DNA of 64,000 nt from Acinetobacter sp. C32I (lineage in GTDB: Bacteria > Pseudomonadota > Gammaproteobacteria > Pseudomonadales > Moraxellaceae): positions 620,001 through 684,000 of the forward strand of contig NZ_CP098480.1 in assembly GCF_023702715.1 (NCBI RefSeq), given 5' to 3'. Below are positions 27,411 through 35,809 of the stretch, one piece after another (the stretch's first letter is position 1; every line of letters begins with the position of its first letter). The notes below the pieces were generated by a model. It was not told the origin of the DNA, did no database searches, and saw only the letters and a list, made by a program, of their open reading frames with translations. Made by a program: the position numbers and the translations under genes.

Positions 27411-28577
27411 CTAGTTTTCGTTTGGTGGTAATAACATTACAACGGCGGTATTCAGCAGCGTTGTAATATCTTCTAGAATCTCGGCTTGATTCAATTGTTC
27501 ATCTAGCAATAAGCTTTCACCATCTGCAATCTGCTTTAGATAAGGAATGAATGGTTCTGATACGCAAACGGTATCGCCATTTGCCCAAAACTCTAAAGAT
27601 TCACCTTGTTTTCTGTAAAGCAAACGAGAGGCGGGTTCTAGAATAATTTGATAATCCGCACCAATAATCTCAGCAACATCATTGGCATCAACTTCTTCAG
27701 GTTCCGGAATATTGTTCGGATAACTTGCTTCGCTCATATAGGCCATGATTGCTGCATCAAATTCAGGTGCCTGAGTGAGATAATCAAGTAATTGAGCCTT
27801 TAAATATGAAAACTCAGTACTGTTAATTTCCCCTAGATGCGCTGTTTGCTGGCGCGCAATATCGATCAATGGATTTTTGAGTAAGGTATTTTCTGCAAAT
27901 TTATCACTGACTTGATCAATCATTTCTGAGAGGTTTGGCATACGGAAGCCAAAAGAGTAGGTTAAGCAATCATCTTCAGCAACGCCATAATGTGCAAGGC
28001 CAGGAGGTACATAGAGCAAATCACCTGGTGCAAGAACTTCATCAAAATGAATGTCTAAATCTGCTAATAGTTTCAGCGGTTGATCAGGCAAAAACTCAGT
28101 TGATTCATCACACATTTGACCTAATTGCCAGCGGCGATGACCATGACCTTGTACCAAGAACACATCATAAAAATCGAAGTGCTTACCAACAGAGCCACCT
28201 TTAGGTGCGTAAGACACCATGATATCGTCGCGGCGCCATTGCGGAATAAATGGAAACTTCTTCCAAAGCTCTGAAATATCAAATGAATAATGGTCAACTG
28301 CTTGAACCAGAAGTGTCCAAAGATTTGGCAGCTTTTGGAAATCACCTTTGGTTAAAGGAGAGGATTTCACATGCCACTCATTTGGATTTTTATTTTTCTG
28401 ACGGATTAAGCGAGCGGTGACATCTTCTTCCAATGCCAGTTCTTGAACATCTGCTGGTTCTAATAAGCCAATAATTTCAGGCATTGCATTACGGACCAGC
28501 AACGGCTTTTTCTGCCAATATTCATTAAGAAATTGTTCTGCGCTAATGCCGCCGAGTACCGTTAAAGATTGAGACAT
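27411..28577 (-). CDS. roxA: Cupin/JmjC-like 2-oxoglutarate oxygenase (RoxA/YcfD-type ribosomal oxygenase)
   Basis: About 388 residues. The iron-binding HxD (HFDFYDVF, near residue 133) and the second His (HYGV, near 194) define the cupin core, and the N-terminal sequence (FLNEYWQKKPLLVRNAMP) matches the RoxA family that hydroxylates an arginine of ribosomal protein L16 in E. coli (YcfD). The C-terminal winged-helix region is present. ATG at 28577 is preferred over an upstream in-frame GTG. It is divergent from dnaX. Confidence 0.86.
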   Translation of the reverse strand: MSQSLTVLGGISAEQFLNEYWQKKPLLVRNAMPEIIGLLEPADVQELALEEDVTARLIRQKNKNPNEWHVKSSPLTKGDFQKLPNLWTLLVQAVDHYSFDISELWKKFPFIPQWRRDDIMVSYAPKGGSVGKHFDFYDVFLVQGHGHRRWQLGQMCDESTEFLPDQPLKLLADLDIHFDEVLAPGDLLYVPPGLAHYGVAEDDCLTYSFGFRMPNLSEMIDQVSDKFAENTLLKNPLIDIARQQTAHLGEINSTEFSYLKAQLLDYLTQAPEFDAAIMAYMSEASYPNNIPEPEEVDANDVAEIIGADYQIILEPASRLLYRKQGESLEFWANGDTVCVSEPFIPYLKQIADGESLLLDEQLNQAEILEDITTLLNTAVVMLLPPNEN

Positions 28578-28779
28578 GGGAAATAAAACCAACAACACAT
28601 AAATTGGTGCGTATTCTCCCTTGAGTTGAATATTGGTGCAAGTCTTGTCTGAATGTGATGAAAAGCTCGGAAATAGTCATTAAAAGTGCGGTAATGTATT
28701 TAATCTTGATCAATTAGAAGCGGATTCATTCACAGACTTTCAAAAAAACAGTATGCTTAAGACGCAAAAAGGAGCATTC

Positions 28780-30786
28780 ATGTATCAAGTACTGGCAAGA
28801 AAATACCGTCCACGTAATTTCAATGAGTTAGTGGGGCAAAACCATGTTTCTCGTGCTTTAACCAGCGCATTAGAACGTGGGCGTTTGCATCATGCCTACT
28901 TGTTTACAGGAACGCGCGGTGTCGGGAAAACCACGATTGCTCGTATTTTAGCCAAGTGTTTGAACTGCGAGACAGGCGTGACGTCAACGCCCTGTGAAGT
29001 TTGTGCAACTTGTAAGGCGGTAAATGAAGGTCGCTTTATTGATTTAATTGAGATCGATGCGGCATCACGAACCAAGGTTGAGGATACCCGCGAGTTACTC
29101 GATAATGTGCCTTATGCGCCGACGCAGGGTCGCTTCAAGGTCTATCTGATCGATGAAGTGCATATGCTTTCAACGCATTCATTCAATGCCTTGCTCAAGA
29201 CACTGGAAGAACCACCTGAGCATGTGAAGTTCCTCTTTGCAACGACAGATCCACAAAAACTGCCGATTACCGTCATCTCGCGCTGTTTGCAATTTACCTT
29301 ACGTCCTTTGGCCGTCGATGAAATCACGGAACATTTGACAGCAATTTTAAATAAAGAGCATATCGAAGCCGATCAAGATGCGATTTGGCAAATTGCAGAA
29401 TCTGCACAAGGTTCATTACGTGATGCATTGTCTTTAACAGATCAGGCAATCGCCTATGGTCAAGGTGCAGTCCATCATCAAGATGTTAAAGATATGCTCG
29501 GTTTGATTGACCGAACCATTATTTATGATTTGATCTTGGCAATTCATCAAAATCAGCAAGCATCAGTAAGTCAGTTACTTCTACAATTTAGACAGCAAGC
29601 TTTAGACGTGTCTTTGGTTTTGGATCAATTGGTTTCTACCTTGCATGAATTGGCATTGCTGCAATATTTGCCTGATCTTGCACTGAAATATAGTGAAGAA
29701 ATTAACCAGAAAATTCTGCAACTGTCGAAACTCATTTCTGCTCAAGATTTGCAGTTGTATTATCAAATTGCCTGTAAAGGTCGAGCTGAGTTGCAACTTG
29801 CGGTAACGCAAGAGCAAGGCTTCGAAATGACAGTGTTGCGTTTACTGGCGTTCAGACCGTTAACGTTGAATGAAGTCACGGTAACGGCAACACCTGTTAC
29901 GCAAATTACAGCCCCTGAAGTGCATAAGCCAGTACAGGATTTAAGGATAGAAAATCAGTTTGCAGTTCAGCAAGAAACGGTTAACGTTGAACCTGAACCT
30001 GAACCTGAACCTGAACCTGAACCTGAACCTGAACCTGAACCTGAACCTGAACCTGAACCTGAACCTGAACAGCGCAATCAAGATCCTCATCTCATGGTGT
30101 TTGATGCCGAGGATGGTCAGTTAATTGGATTGGATGTATCAGCGCAACAACACACGATTCAGTCGAATATCGTTGCGGCGGATGAGGTGCTGGTTTTTCC
30201 TGTTGAGCAAAATTTTCAAGAACAGCTGGAGCAGCCTCAAGCTGAACAGGCACTTGATCTCATCGCAGAGCCAGTGCTTGAAGCGGTTGTTTCGGAACCG
30301 ATTGTTGTCGCAGACAAACCGGTTACACCAATAATACAACAGCAAGATCACGGACAAACTGATCTGATGCCTCAAGATATTTTAAAACTGCGTGAGCAGG
30401 TCTTAGACGGTGAGTGGAATTTGGAGAAGTGGGAATATTGGTTTAGAACCAGCCAGCTTTCACCTGCGGTTCAAGAGTTAGCTCAACATGGTGTGATGCA
30501 AGGACAGATCAATGGCACTTCTGTTTTTCAGATTCCTCAAGAATATGAAGGGATGTTGTCGCAATTGCAGCATGGTTTGGAGGAGGCTTTAAAAGCACAA
30601 TGGCCACAAACGCTGTTTAGTGTGCAATATGCTGCAGTGGATTCTAATACGCCTTTAATGATGCAGAATGAGCGTAAAGAGCGAGCATTTAACCGTGCGG
30701 TTGAATTATTGCACCAAGAGCCAACAATTAAGAGTCTGGTCGATACCTTTGATGCCGAATTGGTCAATATTAAGCTCAATCCTTAG
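28780..30786 (+). CDS. dnaX: DNA polymerase III subunits gamma/tau
   Basis: 668 residues. Clamp-loader ATPase with Walker A (TGTRGVGKTT, about 43-52), zinc-binding Cys (residues 60, 63, 72, 75, 78) and DEVH (about 126). Domain III is followed by a Pro-rich linker with an EP repeat (13 copies) and a C-terminal tau part that contacts polymerase and helicase. AAGGAG six bases before ATG 28780 fixes the start; an in-frame upstream ATG lacks such a site. The Ter island begins 110 bases after its stop. Confidence 0.95.
   Translation: MYQVLARKYRPRNFNELVGQNHVSRALTSALERGRLHHAYLFTGTRGVGKTTIARILAKCLNCETGVTSTPCEVCATCKAVNEGRFIDLIEIDAASRTKVEDTRELLDNVPYAPTQGRFKVYLIDEVHMLSTHSFNALLKTLEEPPEHVKFLFATTDPQKLPITVISRCLQFTLRPLAVDEITEHLTAILNKEHIEADQDAIWQIAESAQGSLRDALSLTDQAIAYGQGAVHHQDVKDMLGLIDRTIIYDLILAIHQNQQASVSQLLLQFRQQALDVSLVLDQLVSTLHELALLQYLPDLALKYSEEINQKILQLSKLISAQDLQLYYQIACKGRAELQLAVTQEQGFEMTVLRLLAFRPLTLNEVTVTATPVTQITAPEVHKPVQDLRIENQFAVQQETVNVEPEPEPEPEPEPEPEPEPEPEPEPEPEQRNQDPHLMVFDAEDGQLIGLDVSAQQHTIQSNIVAADEVLVFPVEQNFQEQLEQPQAEQALDLIAEPVLEAVVSEPIVVADKPVTPIIQQQDHGQTDLMPQDILKLREQVLDGEWNLEKWEYWFRTSQLSPAVQELAQHGVMQGQINGTSVFQIPQEYEGMLSQLQHGLEEALKAQWPQTLFSVQYAAVDSNTPLMMQNERKERAFNRAVELLHQEPTIKSLVDTFDAELVNIKLNP
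29989..30066 (+). repeat. In-frame GAACCT hexanucleotide repeat, 13 units
   Basis: Thirteen perfect GAACCT units encode a Glu-Pro repeat in the dnaX linker. Being a multiple of three, copy-number changes stay in frame and alter only linker length. Confidence 0.97.
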
Positions 30787-30895
30787 CTAAAATAGACAGA
30801 AGAGTATTTATTTTTTACTTTGTAATGATTTAGATAAGCTAAAAGTGTAATCTATGCTTAAAATTTAAATCATAACGAAATAAGGGTAAAAAATA
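30787..30895 (+). promoter_or_regulatory. Probable promoter region of the Ter island
   Basis: An AT-rich 109-base gap between dnaX and the first VWA gene. No terminator is seen after dnaX, so readthrough is possible. A recognisable ribosome-binding site (TAAGGG) lies just before the VWA ATG. Confidence 0.4.
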
Positions 30896-31534
30896 ATGCG
30901 TCGTTTACCGGTTTATTTATTACTTGATACCTCTGGCTCTATGCATGGTGAACCCATAGAAGCTGTAAAAAATGGGGTACAAATTTTACTTTCGACTTTA
31001 CGTCAAGATCCCTATGCGCTGGAAACGGCTTATTTATCTTTAATCAGTTTCGACAGCCAAGCCAAACAGTTAGTGCCTTTAACTGAATTGGCTGTCTTTC
31101 AAGCACCAGATTTACAGGTCACTGGGACTACAGCATTAGGCGATGCTTTAGCGCTGTTAGCCGATAAAATTGAACAGGAAGTGGCAAAAACCACTGCAGA
31201 GGTCAAAGGTGACTGGAAACCTTTGATTTTCATTATGACTGATGGTGTGCCAACAGATGATTGGCGTAAAGGGTTGCAACGTTTACAACAAGTCAAAACA
31301 GGGGTAATCGTGGCCTGCGCAGCGGGACATGGCGCCGATACTTCAATTTTAAAACAAATCACAGAAGTTGTTGTTGAATTGGCAACGGCAGATTCAAATA
31401 CGATTAAAGCATTCTTTAAATGGGTTTCTGCCAGTATTTCAACAGGCAGCCAGAAAGTGGATGCAGGGCAAAAAGAAGTTACAGGGTTGGGCGATTTGCC
31501 ACCCCCACCGCCTGAAGTCAACATCGTACTATAA
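30896..31534 (+). CDS. VWA-domain protein 1 of the Ter island (TerY-like)
   Basis: 212 residues forming a single von Willebrand A domain. The metal-ion-dependent adhesion site has DTSGS (about 10-14), and TDGVPTDDW (about 115-123) is the second metal-binding loop. TerY-type VWA proteins are partners of the TerY-P phosphatase and kinase. The C terminus is a proline tail, LPPPPPEVNIVL, shared with the third gene of the island. Likely cytoplasmic; no signal peptide. Confidence 0.9.
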   Translation: MRRLPVYLLLDTSGSMHGEPIEAVKNGVQILLSTLRQDPYALETAYLSLISFDSQAKQLVPLTELAVFQAPDLQVTGTTALGDALALLADKIEQEVAKTTAEVKGDWKPLIFIMTDGVPTDDWRKGLQRLQQVKTGVIVACAAGHGADTSILKQITEVVVELATADSNTIKAFFKWVSASISTGSQKVDAGQKEVTGLGDLPPPPPEVNIVL

Positions 31535-31568
31535 AAGCAAAACACATATTAAATAAGAGGGTAAAACC

Positions 31569-32210
31569 ATGGCTGTGAGTTTAAATAAAGGTCAAGGCAT
31601 AAGTTTAAGTAAAACTGAAAATAATTTGTCTCAAGTAACGATTGGTTTAGGTTGGGATATTCAGGAACAGAAAAAAGGCTTTCTTGGTGGATTGTTTGGT
31701 GGCAATAGCGCTGAATATGATCTGGATGTGATTGCCTTCCTGGTGGGGAGCAATGGCAAGGTCAATAATCTGGGGCGAGATGCGCAGGGGAATGTCACCT
31801 TAGAAAATAGTGATGTTATCTTTTTTAATAATCAAAGGCATTCTTCTGGACATATCTGGTTAACCGGTGATAACCGTACAGGTGCGGGGGATGGCGATGA
31901 TGAACAAATTATCGTGAAACTCAATGACCTGAATCAACAATACCAAAAAGTGGTTTTTGTGGTACAAATCTATAAAGCTGCTGAAAATAAACAACATTTT
32001 GGTCAAGTCAAAAATGCATTTATCCGTGCAGTGGATACTACAGGCAAGGAAATGGTTCGTTTCGATTTGTCGGGCACGGGGCAATATGATCAACAACGTT
32101 CATTACTGTTTGCTGAACTTGTCCGTGAATCAGCAGGATGGAAATTTAATGCAGTCGGACAGGCTTCCCAATCCGATTCATTTGTAGAATGGTTAAAACA
32201 ATACGCTTAA
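31569..32210 (+). CDS. TerD-domain protein (TerX-like)
   Basis: 213 residues, one TerD domain. It has the calcium-binding pattern GDNRTGAGDGDDE (about 98-110) typical of the family, and an inserted region (FLGGLFGG, about 38-45; another insert near 60-75) reminiscent of TerX/TerZ types. TerD proteins bind calcium and form stress-related assemblies; they are needed for tellurite resistance, phage inhibition and colicin tolerance in classical systems. It is between two VWA genes. Confidence 0.9.
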   Translation: MAVSLNKGQGISLSKTENNLSQVTIGLGWDIQEQKKGFLGGLFGGNSAEYDLDVIAFLVGSNGKVNNLGRDAQGNVTLENSDVIFFNNQRHSSGHIWLTGDNRTGAGDGDDEQIIVKLNDLNQQYQKVVFVVQIYKAAENKQHFGQVKNAFIRAVDTTGKEMVRFDLSGTGQYDQQRSLLFAELVRESAGWKFNAVGQASQSDSFVEWLKQYA

Positions 32211-32247
32211 AAATTTGATTTTCGGCTAAAGAAAGGTTTAGAACAAC

Positions 32248-32883
32248 ATGCGCCGTTTACCCGTTTATATTTTATTAGATACCTCAGGATCGATGCGAGG
32301 TGAGCCAATTCATTCGGTGAACGTCGGCTTGCAGTCCATGTTGAGTGCATTGCGCCAAGACCCTTATGCATTGGAGAGTGTGCATTTAAGTATTATTACT
32401 TTTGATTTGGAAGCTAAGGTTTATTTGCCTTTAACGCCCTTGGATCAAGTACAGCTTGCCGATATCGATGTGCCAAGTGCAGGTGCAACTTTTATGGGAG
32501 CTGCGTTAGAATTGCTGGCAGAACAAGTGAGTCAGCAATTACAGAAAAGTACCGATGAGGTCAAAGGGGATTGGCGTCCGCTGTTATTTGTGATGACTGA
32601 TGGCTCACCGTCCGATGTCTATGCTTACCAACAAGCGATTCCTGTCATACAACAGTTAAATTTTGCCAGTATTGTTGCTTGTGCCGCTGGGCCAAAAGCC
32701 AAGCAGGAGCATCTCCTGCAACTGACCGATAAAGTTGTGGTATTGGATACTATGGATGCGGCCTCTTTTGCAGGGTTCTTTAAATGGGTGTCTGCCAGTG
32801 TCGTGGTGGGAAGCAGTAGTGCTGGGATTTCAGGTTCTGTTTCATTGCCGCCACCGCCGCCCGAAGTACAGTTGGTGTTGTAA
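32248..32883 (+). CDS. VWA-domain protein 2 of the Ter island (TerY-like)
   Basis: 211 residues, MIDAS motif DTSGS (about 10-14) and TDGSPSDVY (about 114-122). It resembles the first VWA gene in start (MRRLPVY), length and the tail LPPPPPEVQLVL, so the pair are probably a tandem duplication that flanks a TerD gene. No membrane segment. Confidence 0.9.
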   Translation: MRRLPVYILLDTSGSMRGEPIHSVNVGLQSMLSALRQDPYALESVHLSIITFDLEAKVYLPLTPLDQVQLADIDVPSAGATFMGAALELLAEQVSQQLQKSTDEVKGDWRPLLFVMTDGSPSDVYAYQQAIPVIQQLNFASIVACAAGPKAKQEHLLQLTDKVVVLDTMDAASFAGFFKWVSASVVVGSSSAGISGSVSLPPPPPEVQLVL

Positions 32884-32917
32884 ATAAAATAAAGAATATA
32901 TTAAGGATAATCAGAAG

Positions 32918-33976
32918 ATGCGTCGTTTACCTGTTTTTTTCGTATTGGATTGTTCTGAGTCGATGGCGGGGCAAAATATTCAACAGATGCAACAAGGCAT
33001 CCAGTTGATTATGCAGCAATTACGTCAAGATCCATATGCCTTGGAAACCGTATATGTTTCTGTTATTGCCTTTGCAGGGATTGTTCGAACCTTAGTTCCG
33101 TTAGTGGAAGTGTTTGCTTATTATCCTGCGAAATTACCTTTGGGCGGCGGGACACATTTAGGTAAAGCCTTAGAACATTTGATGAATGAATTTGATCGTC
33201 ATTTGATTAAAACAACAGAAGAAATCAAAGGGGATTGGAAACCAATCGTATATTTGTTTACAGATGGTCGTCCGACCGATGAATGTAAAGATGCGATTTA
33301 CCGTTGGCAAAAGAAATATGCACGACGCTGTACGCTGATTGCCTTAGGAATGGGTAAAAACGTTGATTATGCAATGCTCAAGCAATTAACAGAGCACTGT
33401 ATTGCTTTTGATGAGTTGAATGAACAAGACTTTAAAAAGTTTTTCCAGTGGATTAGTGCTTCTGTGGTTGCACAAAGTAAAAGTATTGGGGATGGGCAGC
33501 AGCAAGATCATTTACCGCCAATTGATGAGCGTTATATGCGTTTGGTTAAGGATTTACCTGCCAAGAAAACCTTGGTGGATGAAAACTGTGTCACCTTTGT
33601 GGGGCGTTGTGGCAAGCTGAATCGACCCTATTTAATGAAATTTGAACGTGAAATTCAGTATCAAGCGCCTCAAGATTTAAATATCAACCTGAATTTATAT
33701 CATTTTCAATTGACCGAATGCTGCAAAATTGATGAGGATTATTTTACCTGGTCTGATCAAACCCAACATCAGCAGCAGGTCAATACCACACTGTTACAAG
33801 GTACTCCAGAATGTCCGCATTGTTTGGCTGAAACGGCTTTTGCCATGTGTGGTTGTGGCCAATTGATGTGTTATGACGGTTTTAGCGAGGACGTGACTTG
33901 CCCATGGTGTCGTCGCCAAGTCAGTTTCGGTTATGGTGGAATGGACGGCTTCGATGTGCAACGAGGGCGTGGTTAA
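32918..33976 (+). CDS. terY: VWA-domain protein 3 with zinc-binding C terminus (TerY, TerY_C type)
   Basis: 352 residues. VWA core with MIDAS DCSES (about 10-14) and TDGRPTDE (about 114-121), then a C-terminal extension containing a cluster CPHCLAE...CGCGQLMC...CPWC (about 298-332) with the spacing of a RING/treble-clef zinc fold, the TerY_C region. It directly precedes the PP2C phosphatase gene by 21 bases, the established TerY-P arrangement. The zinc part may be the scaffold for the other two members. Confidence 0.9.
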   Translation: MRRLPVFFVLDCSESMAGQNIQQMQQGIQLIMQQLRQDPYALETVYVSVIAFAGIVRTLVPLVEVFAYYPAKLPLGGGTHLGKALEHLMNEFDRHLIKTTEEIKGDWKPIVYLFTDGRPTDECKDAIYRWQKKYARRCTLIALGMGKNVDYAMLKQLTEHCIAFDELNEQDFKKFFQWISASVVAQSKSIGDGQQQDHLPPIDERYMRLVKDLPAKKTLVDENCVTFVGRCGKLNRPYLMKFEREIQYQAPQDLNINLNLYHFQLTECCKIDEDYFTWSDQTQHQQQVNTTLLQGTPECPHCLAETAFAMCGCGQLMCYDGFSEDVTCPWCRRQVSFGYGGMDGFDVQRGRG

Positions 33977-33997
33977 CAATTGGATCTAGGAAAAGCC

Positions 33998-35809
33998 ATG
34001 TCGCAAACTTTGACTCCTGACGTTCAGACAGTTTTTTTAAATACATTAAAGCAGCTGTTACAAGATCAAACTCAACAGAACTCTCTTTTACTGGATGATG
34101 ATTCTATTGGTCAATTACTGAGCAGTAAAAAAATTTATAATGCCTATCATGATTTGGCTGAACAGATTTATGAGCTAATGGGCTTTCAATTAGAACAGTC
34201 ATCAGCGTTTCAGTATTCTTTATTACAGCGCATTCTGGAACAGGGTCGCTTGCCAGTTTACATCTCTAAAGCTGAAAGCATCAATAGTACTGAATCAACC
34301 CAACCGCTATTCGATCATACCCAAATGGCACTGACGCCAATCACCGAGGCTGATGCATTAGAGTCAGTTGATCAGCTTGATTTTCTAGATGAACTTTATT
34401 TGTCCCCGCCTGTTGGAGCAGAAGCTGATCCTTCTTTTATAAATGATTGCTTTGTCGCTACGCCACTTCCGACAACTTCGCTGCTGTCAGTTAATTCGAC
34501 CACAAATATCGACGCAAAGAATACAGACCACAATCAGAATAATGCCTCAGGAAAACCAAATCATGAGGTGAAAATGGTGAAAAAAATGCCTCATTTTCAG
34601 ATACCCAATGCGCGTGTTGGGCAAGACTATCAAGCCCGTATCCAAATGCAATATCCAGTCAAAGAGGACGTGCTGATTTGCTCTGAATCGATCAAAATTC
34701 CGGACGACTTAGGCATCGTATTTGATGATGAAGCACAACAATTACAGGGCATACCGCTACAAGCAGGTGAATTTAAACTGGCATTTCAGTATAAAAATAA
34801 CGAAGCCACACAAGCATGGTCTTCGGGTGAGGTGACCTTTATTATTACTGCTGACCCGCGTAGTTTGTGGCAGGTCAATGAGCCTGATATCCATGCGCCT
34901 TATCAGAAAGCACATAGTGACCATCAACTGATTCAGACTGAGTATTTTAACCTTGCTGCCTGTAGCCAGCGCGGGCGCTCACATGAACACGCAGGTACTT
35001 TCCGTGATGATGACTTTCTGATTACTCAAGTTGCAGAGACCGATTGGTCAGTGTTGATTGTTGCAGACGGTGCTGGCAGTGCCAGTTATTCTCGACAAGG
35101 TTCTTTACTTGCGGTGCAAAGTGCAGCCAAAACGCTGACGGATTACCTCGAACAGCATCATCCGCATCTGGATCGCTTATTACAGCAATGGCAAGTTGGC
35201 AGTGATGATGAAATGACTAAGTCTGTTGCGCAGAAAATCTATAAAGATTTTCACGATACTTTCTATAAAACAGCCCAAGTGGCCATTGAGGCCATTGAGC
35301 AGGAAGCCGAGTTAAAGCAGGTTGCAGCCAAGGCGTATGCCACGACTTTATTGGTGGCTGTGGTTAAACAATGCGAGCAAAAAACCTTTATTAGTACCTT
35401 TTGGATGGGCGATGGCGCGATTGTTGTATATGCCAAAGATAAAGTACGTTTAATGGGCAAACCAGATGGTGGCGAGTTTGCTGGGCAAACCCGTTTCTTA
35501 GACCGCAGTTTTGCACAGCAGTTTGCTAGTCGGGTCAATATTGGCTATTACGATGATTGTGAAGCTGTGATTTTAATGACAGATGGTATTTCCGATCCGC
35601 GCTTTGAAACAGATGCTGGACTTGCGAACCACGAAAAATGGCAGGCCTTATGGCAAGAAATTGAACCACAGTTGCAACAGCCACACCCAGATCAGGCTTT
35701 ATTGGAATGGTCAAAGTTCTTTAGTGCAGGGCATCATGATGATCGTACTTTGGCGATTTTATGGAATAAGCCTGTGAGTGTGGATGTGGAGGGTCTTGCC
35801 CATGACTAA
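33998..35809 (+). CDS. PP2C-family protein phosphatase of the TerY-P triad
   Basis: 603 residues. The N-terminal third lacks clear homology (helical, then a Thr/Ser/Asp-rich spacer); residues about 197-285 look like an Ig-like beta domain; the C-terminal half is PP2C, with VADGAGSASYS (about 354), MTDGISDPR (about 526) and HHDDRTLAI (about 578) supplying the metal-binding aspartates. Predicted to reverse the phosphorylation made by the downstream kinase. An AGGA site 8 bases before ATG 33998 sets the start; a TTG six codons upstream is less likely. The stop overlaps the kinase start. Confidence 0.9.
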   Translation: MSQTLTPDVQTVFLNTLKQLLQDQTQQNSLLLDDDSIGQLLSSKKIYNAYHDLAEQIYELMGFQLEQSSAFQYSLLQRILEQGRLPVYISKAESINSTESTQPLFDHTQMALTPITEADALESVDQLDFLDELYLSPPVGAEADPSFINDCFVATPLPTTSLLSVNSTTNIDAKNTDHNQNNASGKPNHEVKMVKKMPHFQIPNARVGQDYQARIQMQYPVKEDVLICSESIKIPDDLGIVFDDEAQQLQGIPLQAGEFKLAFQYKNNEATQAWSSGEVTFIITADPRSLWQVNEPDIHAPYQKAHSDHQLIQTEYFNLAACSQRGRSHEHAGTFRDDDFLITQVAETDWSVLIVADGAGSASYSRQGSLLAVQSAAKTLTDYLEQHHPHLDRLLQQWQVGSDDEMTKSVAQKIYKDFHDTFYKTAQVAIEAIEQEAELKQVAAKAYATTLLVAVVKQCEQKTFISTFWMGDGAIVVYAKDKVRLMGKPDGGEFAGQTRFLDRSFAQQFASRVNIGYYDDCEAVILMTDGISDPRFETDAGLANHEKWQALWQEIEPQLQQPHPDQALLEWSKFFSAGHHDDRTLAILWNKPVSVDVEGLAHD

